DNA of 45,053 nt from an uncultured Ruminococcus sp. (GCA_910584195.1 CAJTYV010000006.1:110744-155796), one strand, 5' to 3'. Shown: positions 9,087-16,909, numbered from the stretch's first letter. Made by a program: numbers and translations. Notes: generated by a model not told the origin, from the letters alone.

Positions 9087-9195
9087 GTGCTCAAAAGGGT
9101 CTGCAAATCCTTAAAAATTAAACAGTATATACAGAATGCACTAAAAAAGTGTTAATTTTTTGTTACAATCTCTTTAAGATTTATTAAATTTAGAC

Positions 9196-9224
9196 TTGAT
9201 TTTTACTTTATGTTATGCTACAAT
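9196..9224 (+). promoter_or_regulatory. Promoter of the small protein gene
   Basis: TTGATT at 9196-9201, a 17-bp spacer, and TACAAT at 9219-9224. The downstream ATG is at 9272 with AAAGGAG as RBS. Confidence 0.7.
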
Positions 9225-9271
9225 ATTATTAGAACCCGTGTTCACAGAAAATTTTGTAAAGGAGATTCTTT

Positions 9272-9496
9272 ATGGATATTAAAGAAAAAATTGAGGAAAT
9301 CGTTTCTAAAGTCAAAAACGATAAAGAATTCGGAAAAAATTTCAAGGAAGCTCCCGTTAAAGCCGTTGAAAGCGTTATCGGAATAGATCTTCCCGACGAT
9401 CAGATTGAAAAGATAATCAGCGGCGTTAAAGCCAAGGTCAGCTTTGACGACCTCGGAGATAAGCTCGGCGGTATTTTCGATAAATTGAAAAAATAA
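9272..9496 (+). CDS. Small acidic/lysine-rich helical protein, unknown function
   Basis: A 74-residue cytoplasmic-looking protein with no signal peptide or membrane segment, predicted to be nearly all helical and rich in Lys, Asp and Glu. The middle reads FKEAPVKAVESVIGIDLPDD, which resembles the helix-turn pattern F-x-x-(D/N)P-x-x-A-(I/L)-E-x-x-x-G-(I/V)-x-L-P of the Nif11/nitrile-hydratase-type leader domains. The likeness is short and may be a coincidence of helical proteins. It ends in GG-I-F-D-K-L-K-K. It has its own promoter (9196-9224) and a strong AAAGGAG RBS, so it is likely a real gene. No RiPP-modifying enzyme adjoins it. Function not recognised. Confidence 0.75.
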   Translation: MDIKEKIEEIVSKVKNDKEFGKNFKEAPVKAVESVIGIDLPDDQIEKIISGVKAKVSFDDLGDKLGGIFDKLKK

Positions 9497-9518
9497 TTTG
9501 TTCGCGTAGAATAAGCTA

Positions 9519-9580
9519 AGTTTTGTAAATTCAGCGAACTTGTGAGCGGCTGCGCGGACTGGGTGCAGCGACACGCTGCT
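9519..9580 (+). repeat. 62-bp dispersed repeat with GCAGCGACACGCTGC hairpin, copy 1
   Basis: It matches 11952-12013 over 62 bp with about five differences, starting at AGTTTTGTAAATTCAGCGAA. The last 16 bp include the same palindrome as the 93-bp repeats (9565-9579). It lies directly upstream of the M23 peptidase RBS. Confidence 0.9.
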
Positions 9581-9604
9581 AAATAGGGAGGTATGATTAT
9601 TAAA

Positions 9605-10888
9605 ATGATAAAAAAATTTCTTGTAAATCTCTGCGTTGTTATTCTATCACTTTCTGTCGTGCCTCTTTGGTCTGAGGACGGGATATTTGCTAATGCCGCT
9701 GTTGCTGCGCTTTGGCCTGTAGATTTGGAATTCAGCGAGGTCACCACATTTTTTGACCCTAACAGGAACACGGGAGGTATTAATTCCGGTCATAACGCTA
9801 TTGATATTCCGGCTGATTTCAATGCTAATATCTATGCGCCGATAAACGGAGTCTGCGTTTCGGCAGGTTGGATGGACGACTATGGAATCCTCATTATCCT
9901 GCGTCACGAGGAATTAAACATCTACACGTTCTATGCGCACTGCTCTTATGCAAATGTCTCGGCAGGGCAAACAGTTTCCGCAGGCGATATAATCGGTCAT
10001 GTCGGAAATACGGGAAATTCCGACGGCAATCATCTTCACTTCGGCATATGCGACACCCTCACCGGAGGCTGGCCTGATATTATGTACTACGACCCTCTTA
10101 CCTATTTCACCTACGAAACAGAACCTGCCAAGGAGGATTGCGGCTGTACGGAGGACTATGCCGGAACATACGTTACTAAAAATATTGATACATATCTTAA
10201 CGTCAGAAGCGGTCATGGTTCGGAATTTTCGATAGTGGGGCAGCTTTACCCCTACAGCGAATTTACGGTAACAAAAGCAGACGGAAACTGGGCGCACGTT
10301 GAATACGAGGGAGTATCGGGTTATTGCTCTATGGAATATATTCAGCGAAAGGAAAATCCGGAATCTGCTATGACTATCTCCGGGGAAACAGTTCCAAACG
10401 GAGAAATAACTCAAGGGGAAGCCTTTGAAATAAAAGGTATCATTACCTCAAATCTGCCGATAATACGTTTTACGGGCGGTATTTACAAGGCTGACGGAGC
10501 ATCGCCCGTATACGTTCACGAGACTGCGCCGAATTCTCTGAAATACGATCTTTCCGGAGAGTTTGACAATAATATGCTTTTCAATAAGCTTGAACCGGGT
10601 ACATACGTTTATAAAGTTGAGGCGGAGGATTCAAGCGGAAAGGTATACTACTTTATCGGAAAAAGCTTTATGGTTACACAGAAATCCTTGTCTGTACCGA
10701 ATGCTCCCGGCGACCTTAACGGCGATGGAAATATAACGATAGCCGACGGAGTTATTCTGCAAAAATATATTCTCGGTATTGAGCCGCTTTCAGCCGAACA
10801 GCTCAAATATGCCGACTTGACAGGCGACGGCATAACAGACGCTTTCGACATGATTATGATAAGAAAATTAATAGTATCGGAAAAGTAA
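9605..10888 (+). CDS. Secreted M23 (LytM) metallopeptidase with SH3 and C-terminal dockerin
   Basis: A 427-residue exported protein. Signal peptide residues 1-34; LytM/M23 domain with the zinc ligands H63xxxD67 (HNAID) and HLH (143-145) plus the catalytic-type His111 in YAHCSY; a bacterial SH3 domain around TYLNVRSG...SGYCSMEYI; a region with an Ig-like look; and a dockerin in the last 59 residues (GDLNGDGNIT...ADLTGDGITD). It should cut peptide cross-links in peptidoglycan outside the membrane. An in-frame ATG at 9593 lies only one base after the GGGAGG (9586-9591), so I prefer 9605, which gives a normal signal peptide. The dockerin lacks the SSDAS...YSY signature of the other three in the window and may bind a different cohesin. 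Confidence 0.88.
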   Translation: MIKKFLVNLCVVILSLSVVPLWSEDGIFANAAVAALWPVDLEFSEVTTFFDPNRNTGGINSGHNAIDIPADFNANIYAPINGVCVSAGWMDDYGILIILRHEELNIYTFYAHCSYANVSAGQTVSAGDIIGHVGNTGNSDGNHLHFGICDTLTGGWPDIMYYDPLTYFTYETEPAKEDCGCTEDYAGTYVTKNIDTYLNVRSGHGSEFSIVGQLYPYSEFTVTKADGNWAHVEYEGVSGYCSMEYIQRKENPESAMTISGETVPNGEITQGEAFEIKGIITSNLPIIRFTGGIYKADGASPVYVHETAPNSLKYDLSGEFDNNMLFNKLEPGTYVYKVEAEDSSGKVYYFIGKSFMVTQKSLSVPNAPGDLNGDGNITIADGVILQKYILGIEPLSAEQLKYADLTGDGITDAFDMIMIRKLIVSEK

Positions 10889-10959
10889 TTGCTAAGGAGG
10901 GGACTCCCTTTTGCTTTCAACAAGCAGACGGCTTTACATCGTCAGCAATTATATTTTTA

Positions 10960-11010
10960 AGCTGTATTCATAGGATAAGCTGAGCGTCCTCTATGGATAC
11001 AGTTTCTTAG
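10960..11010. terminator. Bidirectional terminator between convergent genes
   Basis: CTGTATTCATAG and CTATGGATACAG form a 12-bp stem (one G-T pair) with TTTCTT after it on the plus strand and an A/T-rich run on the other side. It lies between the M23 gene and the convergent DUF2461 gene. Confidence 0.7.
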
Positions 11011-11012
11011 AT

Positions 11013-11753
11013 TCACCACATAAATTCCACGTCGGGAGCTTTAACCGAATCCGTAACAGGTTTTTCTGCCTGAATAAGTTCCTTAGCTTTACCGATAGCT
11101 TTTTCTGTTTCAATCCTTTCAGCAATTTCGTGAAAGTAATCGTTCAGCGGCATTACGAGCTTAAAAACTTCAATTACCTCATTTGCTGAATCGGGACGGC
11201 TAAGCTGCGGTATATCGCTTATTCTGCGGTATGCCGACAGCCCTTTTTTTATGAAGAATTCCTCCGCTTCGGGAACGGAGCATTTCTTTTTGCGCTTATA
11301 TTCCTCACCGCCGAATTCTATTCCCTGCTTTTTCAAGGATTCCGCCATATTCAGGAATTTTTGCGGTTCGTCAGATATATCTTGTCTGAAACGTTCCATG
11401 ACTGCCGCTTCCGGTTTTGCTATGCGAAAGCCAAATTCCGCCCCTTCGGGAGAAAGCTCAAAATACAGGGTCGGCGTTTTGTTCCAGTAATACGCCTGAT
11501 AGCGGACATATATCCAAAGTGTGTCACGATAGTGAAGATACGGCGGAAAGCTTTCGTCACGATATATTCTGCCGGTCTTGCATATCATTCCCGTTTTTTC
11601 AAAGGGCTTATATATTGTTTCTGTAAGCTCCTTCAACGGTTCGTAAATTTTCTCTGTGTAAATTTTTTTTCTGGGTTCGAACCATTCTTTGTTATTATTA
11701 ACTCTTATTTCAAAAAGGAAATCAATGGCTTCCTTTGAAAATCCTTTGAACAT
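11013..11753 (-). CDS. DUF2461 family protein
   Basis: A 246-residue soluble protein matching the DUF2461/TIGR02453 pattern. It opens with F-K-G-F-(S)-K-E-A-I-D-F-L, then NNNKEWFEPRKKIY early in the protein, a central RIYRDESFPPYLHYRDTLWI (cf. the family motif R-x-x-R-D-x-R-F-S-x-D-K-x-P-Y-K), and aromatic-rich strands with LYFELSPEG. Biochemical function of the family is not established. The frame is open to 11801, but the ATG at 11753 has GCGAGGTG upstream and gives the family N-terminus. The promoter at 11810-11838 on this strand belongs to the repeat module. It converges with the M23 gene. Confidence 0.8.
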   Translation of the reverse strand: MFKGFSKEAIDFLFEIRVNNNKEWFEPRKKIYTEKIYEPLKELTETIYKPFEKTGMICKTGRIYRDESFPPYLHYRDTLWIYVRYQAYYWNKTPTLYFELSPEGAEFGFRIAKPEAAVMERFRQDISDEPQKFLNMAESLKKQGIEFGGEEYKRKKKCSVPEAEEFFIKKGLSAYRRISDIPQLSRPDSANEVIEVFKLVMPLNDYFHEIAERIETEKAIGKAKELIQAEKPVTDSVKAPDVEFMW

Positions 11754-11809
11754 TGCTGCACCTCGCAAATTTTTATTTGTATCAGATACGTCAAATATCA
11801 TCGAATATG

Positions 11810-11838
11810 ATTATAGCATATTGTGCTTAAAATTGCAA
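11810..11838 (-). promoter_or_regulatory. DUF2461 promoter formed by a repeat unit
   Basis: Read on the minus strand: TTGCAA (11838-11833), a 17-bp spacer TTTTAAGCACAATATGC, and TATAAT (11815-11810). Sequence and geometry match the birA promoter at 288-316. It lies at the same place in the repeat unit. Confidence 0.8.
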
Positions 11839-11940
11839 CATACGCGGAAATAAATTATGGTTAATATTTTTTCCAGCGCGAACTCGGGTGCAGCGACACG
11901 CTGCTTGTATCATATTGTGTTTGAAATTGTAAGGAGCGCG
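11810..11940 (-). repeat. Reverse-oriented copy of the 93-bp repeat, one full unit plus a partial unit
   Basis: On the minus strand a 94-bp unit runs 11940 to 11847. It contains the hairpin (11904-11890) and is followed by a partial unit (11846-11810) that ends in TATAAT. The arrangement mirrors 187-316 in front of birA: full unit, partial unit, gene. Divergence from the birA units is visible but the framework is intact. Confidence 0.88.
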
Positions 11941-11951
11941 GAAATAATTTG

Positions 11952-12013
11952 AGTTTTGTAAATTCAGCGAACTTGTGAGCGGCAGCGTGAGTTGGGTGCA
12001 GCGACACGCTGCT
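11952..12013 (+). repeat. 62-bp dispersed repeat with GCAGCGACACGCTGC hairpin, copy 2
   Basis: About 57 of 62 bases match 9519-9580, with the palindrome at 11998-12012. It abuts the reverse-oriented 93-bp unit, so two related repeats meet between the divergent DUF2461 and proS genes. Confidence 0.9.
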
Positions 12014-12044
12014 TAAAGTTTATATAAAAATATTGAATCTGTAA

Positions 12045-12073
12045 TTGACAACAGTGAGAAATGATGTTATAAT
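12045..12073 (+). promoter_or_regulatory. proS promoter
   Basis: TTGACA at 12045-12050, a 17-bp spacer, and TATAAT at 12068-12073, a full-consensus promoter. No T-box motif lies between it and proS. Confidence 0.85.
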
Positions 12074-12132
12074 AATATTAATAACGCTGTTTAACGGCGG
12101 AATATGCGATTTTTGACCGAAAGGATTTTTTT

Positions 12133-13575
12133 ATGGCAAAGGATAAGAAAATGGTAACGGCGATAACTTCGATGGACGAGGATTTCGCTCAGTGGTATAC
12201 CGATATATGCAAAAAAGCTGAGCTTGTAGAATATACAAGCGTTAAGGGGTGTATGGTAATACGTCCCTACGGATATGCTGTATGGGAGAATATTCAGAGA
12301 ATACTTGACGGAATGTTCAAGGAAACGGGTCATGAAAACGTTTGTATGCCCATGTTCATTCCCGAAAGTCTGCTTCAGAAAGAAAAAGATCACGTTGAGG
12401 GTTTTGCTCCGGAGGTTGCGTGGGTAACTCACGGCGGAAATGAAAAGCTTGAGGAGCGTATGTGTGTCCGCCCGACTTCCGAAACGCTTTTCTGTGAGCA
12501 TTATGCAAATATTATTCATTCATACCGTGACTTGCCGAAGCTTTACAATCAGTGGGTAAGCGTGGTTCGCTGGGAAAAGACTACGCGTCCGTTTCTCCGT
12601 TCAAGAGAATTTCTCTGGCAGGAGGGTCATACTATCCATGCAACTGCTGAGGAGGCTGTAGAGGAAACAGAGCGTATGCTGGGCGTTTACGCCGATTTTT
12701 GCGAAAATGCTCTTGCTATGCCGGTTGTAAAGGGCAGAAAAACAGAGAGCGATAAGTTCGCCGGAGCTGTGTCTACATATGCTATAGAAGCTCTTATGCA
12801 CGACGGAAAGGCGCTTCAGGCAGGAACTTCCCATTATTTCGGCGACGGATTTGCTAAGGCATTTGATATTGAGTACACTGACAAAGAGAATAAGCGAGTG
12901 TTCCCTCATCAAACGAGCTGGGGCGTTACAACGCGTCTTATCGGCGCGGTTATTATGACTCACGGCGACAATAACGGGCTTGTTCTTCCTCCGGCTGTCG
13001 CGCCGATTCAAGCTGTTATCATTCCTATTGCTCAGCATAAGGAGGGGGTTCTCGATAAAGCTAACGAGCTTAAAGAGCGTCTTGCAAAAGCCGGATGCCG
13101 CGTTAAGCTTGACGACAGCGAAAATTCCCCCGGATGGAAGTTCGCAGAATATGAAATGAAAGGCGTTCCGATTCGGGTCGAGATCGGACCTAAGGACATT
13201 GAAGCTGGTCAGTGCGTTATAGCTTCGCGCTGGAATGGTGAAAAGGTTATTGTTCCGCTTGATAAGCTTGAAGAAACAGCTGCTGCCAAGCTTATTGAAG
13301 CACGTGACGGTATGTATGCAAAGGCGCTCGCAAATCAGGAAAACAGAACATATTCCTGCCTGAATATGGAGGAAATCGTCAAGGTTCTGGAGAAAAACGG
13401 CGATGGTTTCATCAAGGCTATGTGGTGCGGCGAAGAAGCCTGCGAGGATGAAGTGAAAGAGAAAACGGGCGTTGGCTCACGCTGTATTCCTTTTGAGCAG
13501 GAAAAGCTTTCGGACGTATGCGTATGCTGCGGCAAGCCTGCAAAGCATATGGTATATTGGGGAAAGGCTTATTAA
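12133..13575 (+). CDS. proS: Prolyl-tRNA synthetase (short, archaeal/eukaryote-like type)
   Basis: A 480-residue class II synthetase that charges tRNA-Pro with proline in the cytoplasm. The length and the absence of an insertion between motifs 2 and 3 mark the type without the bacterial editing (INS) domain. Motif 2 region is VSVVRWEKTTRPFLRSREFL; the proline/ATP pocket follows with WQEGHTIHAT, and the anticodon-binding domain begins near VAPIQAVIIPI. The C-terminal part is the extra zinc-type module of this class, with CGEEAC and CVCCGKPAKH; the protein ends in the usual aromatic residue (AY). AAAGGA RBS, consensus promoter upstream and terminator downstream make it monocistronic. Confidence 0.95.
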   Translation: MAKDKKMVTAITSMDEDFAQWYTDICKKAELVEYTSVKGCMVIRPYGYAVWENIQRILDGMFKETGHENVCMPMFIPESLLQKEKDHVEGFAPEVAWVTHGGNEKLEERMCVRPTSETLFCEHYANIIHSYRDLPKLYNQWVSVVRWEKTTRPFLRSREFLWQEGHTIHATAEEAVEETERMLGVYADFCENALAMPVVKGRKTESDKFAGAVSTYAIEALMHDGKALQAGTSHYFGDGFAKAFDIEYTDKENKRVFPHQTSWGVTTRLIGAVIMTHGDNNGLVLPPAVAPIQAVIIPIAQHKEGVLDKANELKERLAKAGCRVKLDDSENSPGWKFAEYEMKGVPIRVEIGPKDIEAGQCVIASRWNGEKVIVPLDKLEETAAAKLIEARDGMYAKALANQENRTYSCLNMEEIVKVLEKNGDGFIKAMWCGEEACEDEVKEKTGVGSRCIPFEQEKLSDVCVCCGKPAKHMVYWGKAY

Positions 13576-13586
13576 TCTATAATATC

Positions 13587-13630
13587 AAACACCGAACAGA
13601 ACGTGGTATACGGTCTTGTTCGGTGTTTTT
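13587..13630 (+). terminator. proS terminator
   Basis: AACACCGAACA pairs with TGTTCGGTGTT, followed by a T run. It starts 12 bp after the proS stop. Confidence 0.88.
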
Positions 13631-13660
13631 GGTCTCAACAGCGCACAATTCGCATTTAGT

Positions 13661-13703
13661 AAAAATAAATAAGCACTTCCTCAAACTGAGAAAGTGCTTA
13701 TTT
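13661..13703 (-). terminator. tRNA-Thr terminator (minus strand)
   Basis: Read on the minus strand, AAATAAGCACTTTCTC... pairs with GAAGTGCTTATTT around a short loop and runs into TATTTTTA. It sits just after the tRNA 3' end. Confidence 0.8.
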
Positions 13704-13717
13704 ACCGCCATTTGACA

Positions 13718-13793
13718 TGGAGCTAATGACCCGATTCGAACGGGCGACCTGCTCATTACGAGTGAGCTGCTCTACCTGCTGAGCCACATTAGC
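13718..13793 (-). tRNA. tRNA-Thr, anticodon CGT
   Basis: The minus strand folds as a full cloverleaf: acceptor GCTAATG/CATTAGC, D arm GCTC...GAGC, anticodon stem GCTCA/TGAGC around the loop CTCGTAA (anticodon CGT, reads ACG), T arm GGGTTCGAATC type sequence (CCCGTTCGAATCGGG), discriminator T, and encoded CCA. The length with CCA is 76 nt. It has its own promoter (13822-13850) and terminator. Confidence 0.95.
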
Positions 13794-13821
13794 ATAAATC
13801 TGCATACACGTTTACATTAAC

Positions 13822-13850
13822 ATTATATCATAAACAAGCAGACTTGTCAA
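13822..13850 (-). promoter_or_regulatory. tRNA-Thr promoter (minus strand)
   Basis: On the minus strand TTGACA (13850-13845), a 17-bp spacer and TATAAT (13827-13822). Full consensus, about 28 bp before the mature tRNA 5' end. Confidence 0.85.
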
Positions 13851-13899
13851 TATATTTTTTTAGTTTTATGTTTAAAAAATAGAATATCGGCAGCAGTTT

Positions 13900-14277
13900 T
13901 TAATGGAGCTTGTTGTAAATAAAAGTTCCGATGCAGCCTATTGCCGTACCGGCAGCATAGCTGAGCAGATCTTCAACGGCAAAGCTCGTGCCTATAAGCA
14001 CACGAAAAAAATGAATGTTGCCCAGTCCGATAAGGTCAACAATATTTATAAGCTGCAAAAACTCCACCAAAAATGCGAATATCAACACGCCGATGTGTAC
14101 GATATAATGGTTGTTCTTACCGCCGAGAAATGACTGCACAAGGCAGTATACAACCCAGACTACAATAATATCACCGCCGTAGTTTCTGAGCCAGTTGCCG
14201 TGCTGAGTAAGAGCGATAGCTACTTCGGCAGCAATCAGCAGAATAAGCAATATAATGTAAGGAAGCCTTTTTTTCAT
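13900..14277 (-). CDS. Small membrane protein, DUF2809-like
   Basis: A 125-residue protein with about four hydrophobic helices: an N-terminal one (PYIILLILLIAAEVAIAL), one after NYGGD, one at HIGVLIFAFLVEFLQL and one at the C-terminal end (YAAGTAIGCIGTFI). The NYGGDIIVVWVVYCLVQ segment and the following FLVEFLQL resemble the DUF2809 family, whose function is not known. Its ATG begins one base after the hydF stop, which indicates translational coupling as the last gene of the ldh-SUKH-hydF run. Confidence 0.65.
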   Translation of the reverse strand: MKKRLPYIILLILLIAAEVAIALTQHGNWLRNYGGDIIVVWVVYCLVQSFLGGKNNHYIVHIGVLIFAFLVEFLQLINIVDLIGLGNIHFFRVLIGTSFAVEDLLSYAAGTAIGCIGTFIYNKLH

Positions 14278-14278
14278 A

Positions 14279-15478
14279 TCAATCCACCAACGCCGCCAGT
14301 TCGGGGAAAACTCCGAGACTGCGTTTCAGAATGCCGTTGAACATAGCGAGAACGATACCATAATTGGTAAAAGGAACTTCTTGTGCTTCGGCGGAATTTT
14401 TCCTGTAGAGGACTTCTTTTTCGCCCAGCATACAGCCGCCGCAGTGGATAACGAGATTGAACTCCGAAAGGTTTTCTGGAAAATCGCGACCCGAGCTTAA
14501 AATTATCTCCGGCTCTGCACCTGTGTATTTTTTCAGCAGCTTCGGGAGCTTCACGCTGCCGATGTCGCCGCATTGACGGTGGTGAGTGCATCCCTCTGAG
14601 ATGAGGATTTTATCGCCGTTTTTCAAATCTTTCACAGCCGCAGCGCCTTTAACGGCAGTATCTAAAAACCCTTTGTATCTTGCCATAAGAATAGAAAAGG
14701 AGGTCAGGGGAACACTTTCGGGAACTATCCTGCTTACCATGCCGAACGCCTGTGAATCGGTTACGACCATTTTCGGCGGTGCGGCAAGTCCGTTCAGAAC
14801 GGCTTCAAGCTGAAATTCTTTAGCGAAAACAGCCATGCCGTCAGCATCGAGTATATCGCGGAGCGTCTGAACCTGCGGAAGTATCATTCTGCCTTTCGGA
14901 GCGGCTGCGTCTATCGGCGTAACAAGTACGACTATATCCTCGGGATTGAGCATATCTCCGATAATACGCCTTTTTTCACCGTTCACCTTTACAATGGCCG
15001 CTATCTTTTCTTTGAGGGCATTTATATTAGTTTTATTTTTAGCGCTTACTGTTATTTCATTTTCGGAGACGATTTCTTTTTCACATAAGTCGGACTTATT
15101 GTAGGCAATGATATAAGGAATTTTCCGTTCGTCAAAAAGCGCTGTAAGCTCCTTTTCGCATTCTCCGAACCCCTGCGTAATATCGGCGGCAAGTACGGCA
15201 ATATCGGTTTTAGCTAATATCATACGCGTTTTTTTGATGCGAAGCTCGCCAAGCTTGCCCTCATCGTCAAAGCCGGGCGTGTCGATTATTTCAACAGGTC
15301 CGAGCGGAAGAAGCTCCATTGCTTTGTAAACAGGGTCGGTGGTAGTCCCCTTAACATCGGAAACTACCGAAAGCTCTTGCCCTGTAACAGCGTTCACTAA
15401 AGAGGATTTTCCGGCATTCCTTCTTCCGAAAAAGGCGATGTGAAGCCTTTCGCCGGACGGCGTATCATTTAAGCTCAT
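14279..15478 (-). CDS. hydF: [FeFe]-hydrogenase H-cluster maturation GTPase HydF
   Basis: A 399-residue GTPase scaffold on which the diiron subcluster of [FeFe] hydrogenase is completed before transfer to HydA. The GTPase domain shows the P-loop GRRNAGKSS (18-26), the switch/G3 DTPG (66-69) and NKSD (127-130). The C-terminal iron-sulfur site is the HydF signature C297-x-H299 ... H345-C346-xx-C349 with a 46-residue spacing. HydE, HydG and a hydrogenase are not in the window, so the gene is separated from its partners. It lies 12 bp downstream of the SUKH gene and one base upstream of the DUF2809 gene, and probably shares the ldh promoter. Confidence 0.95.
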   Translation of the reverse strand: MSLNDTPSGERLHIAFFGRRNAGKSSLVNAVTGQELSVVSDVKGTTTDPVYKAMELLPLGPVEIIDTPGFDDEGKLGELRIKKTRMILAKTDIAVLAADITQGFGECEKELTALFDERKIPYIIAYNKSDLCEKEIVSENEITVSAKNKTNINALKEKIAAIVKVNGEKRRIIGDMLNPEDIVVLVTPIDAAAPKGRMILPQVQTLRDILDADGMAVFAKEFQLEAVLNGLAAPPKMVVTDSQAFGMVSRIVPESVPLTSFSILMARYKGFLDTAVKGAAAVKDLKNGDKILISEGCTHHRQCGDIGSVKLPKLLKKYTGAEPEIILSSGRDFPENLSEFNLVIHCGGCMLGEKEVLYRKNSAEAQEVPFTNYGIVLAMFNGILKRSLGVFPELAALVD

Positions 15479-15490
15479 AATTACCTCCAG

Positions 15491-15934
15491 TTACATACAG
15501 CCCTCTAAACGGTCGATGACCCAATCGAGTATATCGCCGAAGTCAAGATCTCTGCACTCGTCGTCGTGATCTATATACATAATTTCTCCGGTTTCCTTGT
15601 AAAAGCATACGCTCACGCCCCAGCCGCCGAGTTCGCCGATAACAACGCACTCGTCCGGGATGCCGACGGGTTTTTCATCGTTGTCAACGATAAATTCGTC
15701 AGGCTCGTAAAAATCAGCCGCACCGCTGCCGAGTGTTGCACGTCTTGAAAAATGCAGCCATTCCTTATAAGAATCAGGGATCTTTATATCATTTTTGTTC
15801 TCCCAGTCCGCAATTTCAGTGTCGGATAAAGGTTCTTCGAACTCGAAAAATTCATCAGACAGCTCTTTGCTGTATCCCACGATAGTCTCGATACGCTCTT
15901 TCAGGCTATTTTTCGGTATCTCAGGAATATACAT
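15491..15934 (-). CDS. SMI1/KNR4 (SUKH) family protein
   Basis: A 147-residue acidic soluble protein with the SUKH pattern: an early helix, then SDTEIADWENKNDIKIPDSY ahead of KEWLHFSRRA, then strands with GELGGWGVSVCFYKETGEI and a D-rich C-terminal helix. SUKH proteins include immunity proteins against polymorphic toxins as well as general regulatory proteins. No toxin gene with a secretion domain is next to it. It sits 18 bp after ldh and 12 bp before hydF, an odd place for an immunity gene, so another role is possible. GGGAGTGATC precedes the ATG. Confidence 0.75.
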   Translation of the reverse strand: MYIPEIPKNSLKERIETIVGYSKELSDEFFEFEEPLSDTEIADWENKNDIKIPDSYKEWLHFSRRATLGSGAADFYEPDEFIVDNDEKPVGIPDECVVIGELGGWGVSVCFYKETGEIMYIDHDDECRDLDFGDILDWVIDRLEGCM

Positions 15935-15952
15935 AAGATCACTCCCATTTGT

Positions 15953-16909
15953 TCAGGAATTTTCAAAATTCAGACTGTCGAGAACCTTTCTCAATGCGGC
16001 TGCACTTGCCTGAAGCTTAGCTATCTCCGCGTCCGTAAGATTCGGCGAGACCTCTTTCTCTATACCGTGACCTCCAATGACCGCCGGCAGACTGAGACAT
16101 ACGTCGTTTATGCCGTATCTTCCGCTGATAAGGCTCGAAACGGTGCGGATATTATTGGAATCGCGGAGAACGTCGTCGCAAAGCTTGTTGACGGTCAAAG
16201 AAATTGCATAGAAAGTCGCGCCTTTGCGCTTTATAACTTCTCCGCCCGCTTTGCGGACTTCCTGAATTATTTCCTCCTCGTCAATTTCCCGATGATCCTG
16301 TTCCGCGCAGTATTCTTCCATAGAGCTTCCGGCAATATTGGTAATAGACCACGGTATCATGGAAGTGTCGCCGTGTTCGCCGAAAACATAGGCATGAACG
16401 CTGTTGGGACTAATGTCGAGATGATCTGCAATGCTTGAACGCAGACGCGAAGTGTCGAGGGCTGTGCCGGAACCAAAGACCTGTTCGGGTTTAAGGTCGG
16501 TACACTTAAGTATAGCGTAAGTGATAATATCAACAGGATTGCTGACAACGATATATATTGCATCTGGGGCAGCTTTGGCTATTTTGGGCATAACGTCCTT
16601 AATGATATTTACGTTTGCCTGTGCAAGGTCGATACGCGTCTGACCGGGCTTGCGTGCAAGACCAAGAGTAACAACGACAATATCCGCGCCTGCCGCATCA
16701 TCGTAAGTGCCGTCGAAAACCTCGACATTATGGCTGAATGAAACGCCCTGACGAATATCCATAGCTTCGCCTTTAGCCTTTTCTTTATTAATATCTATAA
16801 GCACAATATCGGAACAAGTTCCTGCCACGGCAAATGTATACGCACATGTTGCGCCGACGTTTCCTGCGCCGAGGACAGCAATTTTCTTTCCGCCTTTAAT
16901 GTTAGCCAT
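15953..16909 (-). CDS. ldh: L-lactate / malate dehydrogenase family protein
   Basis: A 318-residue NAD-dependent 2-hydroxyacid dehydrogenase. It shows the dinucleotide loop AVLGAGNVGA, acidic Asp39 in LIDI, Asp152 and Arg155 in LDTSRLR, and catalytic His179 in GEHGDT. Overall similarity favours L-lactate dehydrogenase, the usual clostridial annotation. However, the substrate-specificity loop reads GLARKPGQTR, with Arg86 where classical LDHs have Gln (position 102 in LDH numbering); Arg there is typical of malate dehydrogenases. The frame opens at 16975, but the ATG at 16909 has AAAGGTGG and the correct N-terminus. It heads the run with SUKH and hydF. A Rex-like site (17066-17083) lies upstream of its promoter. 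Confidence 0.85.
   Translation of the reverse strand: MANIKGGKKIAVLGAGNVGATCAYTFAVAGTCSDIVLIDINKEKAKGEAMDIRQGVSFSHNVEVFDGTYDDAAGADIVVVTLGLARKPGQTRIDLAQANVNIIKDVMPKIAKAAPDAIYIVVSNPVDIITYAILKCTDLKPEQVFGSGTALDTSRLRSSIADHLDISPNSVHAYVFGEHGDTSMIPWSITNIAGSSMEEYCAEQDHREIDEEEIIQEVRKAGGEVIKRKGATFYAISLTVNKLCDDVLRDSNNIRTVSSLISGRYGINDVCLSLPAVIGGHGIEKEVSPNLTDAEIAKLQASAAALRKVLDSLNFENS

Noticed and set aside
13900..14277. VanZ family protein
   Set aside because: The helix pattern and the NYGGD start fit DUF2809 better; VanZ signature residues are not clear.
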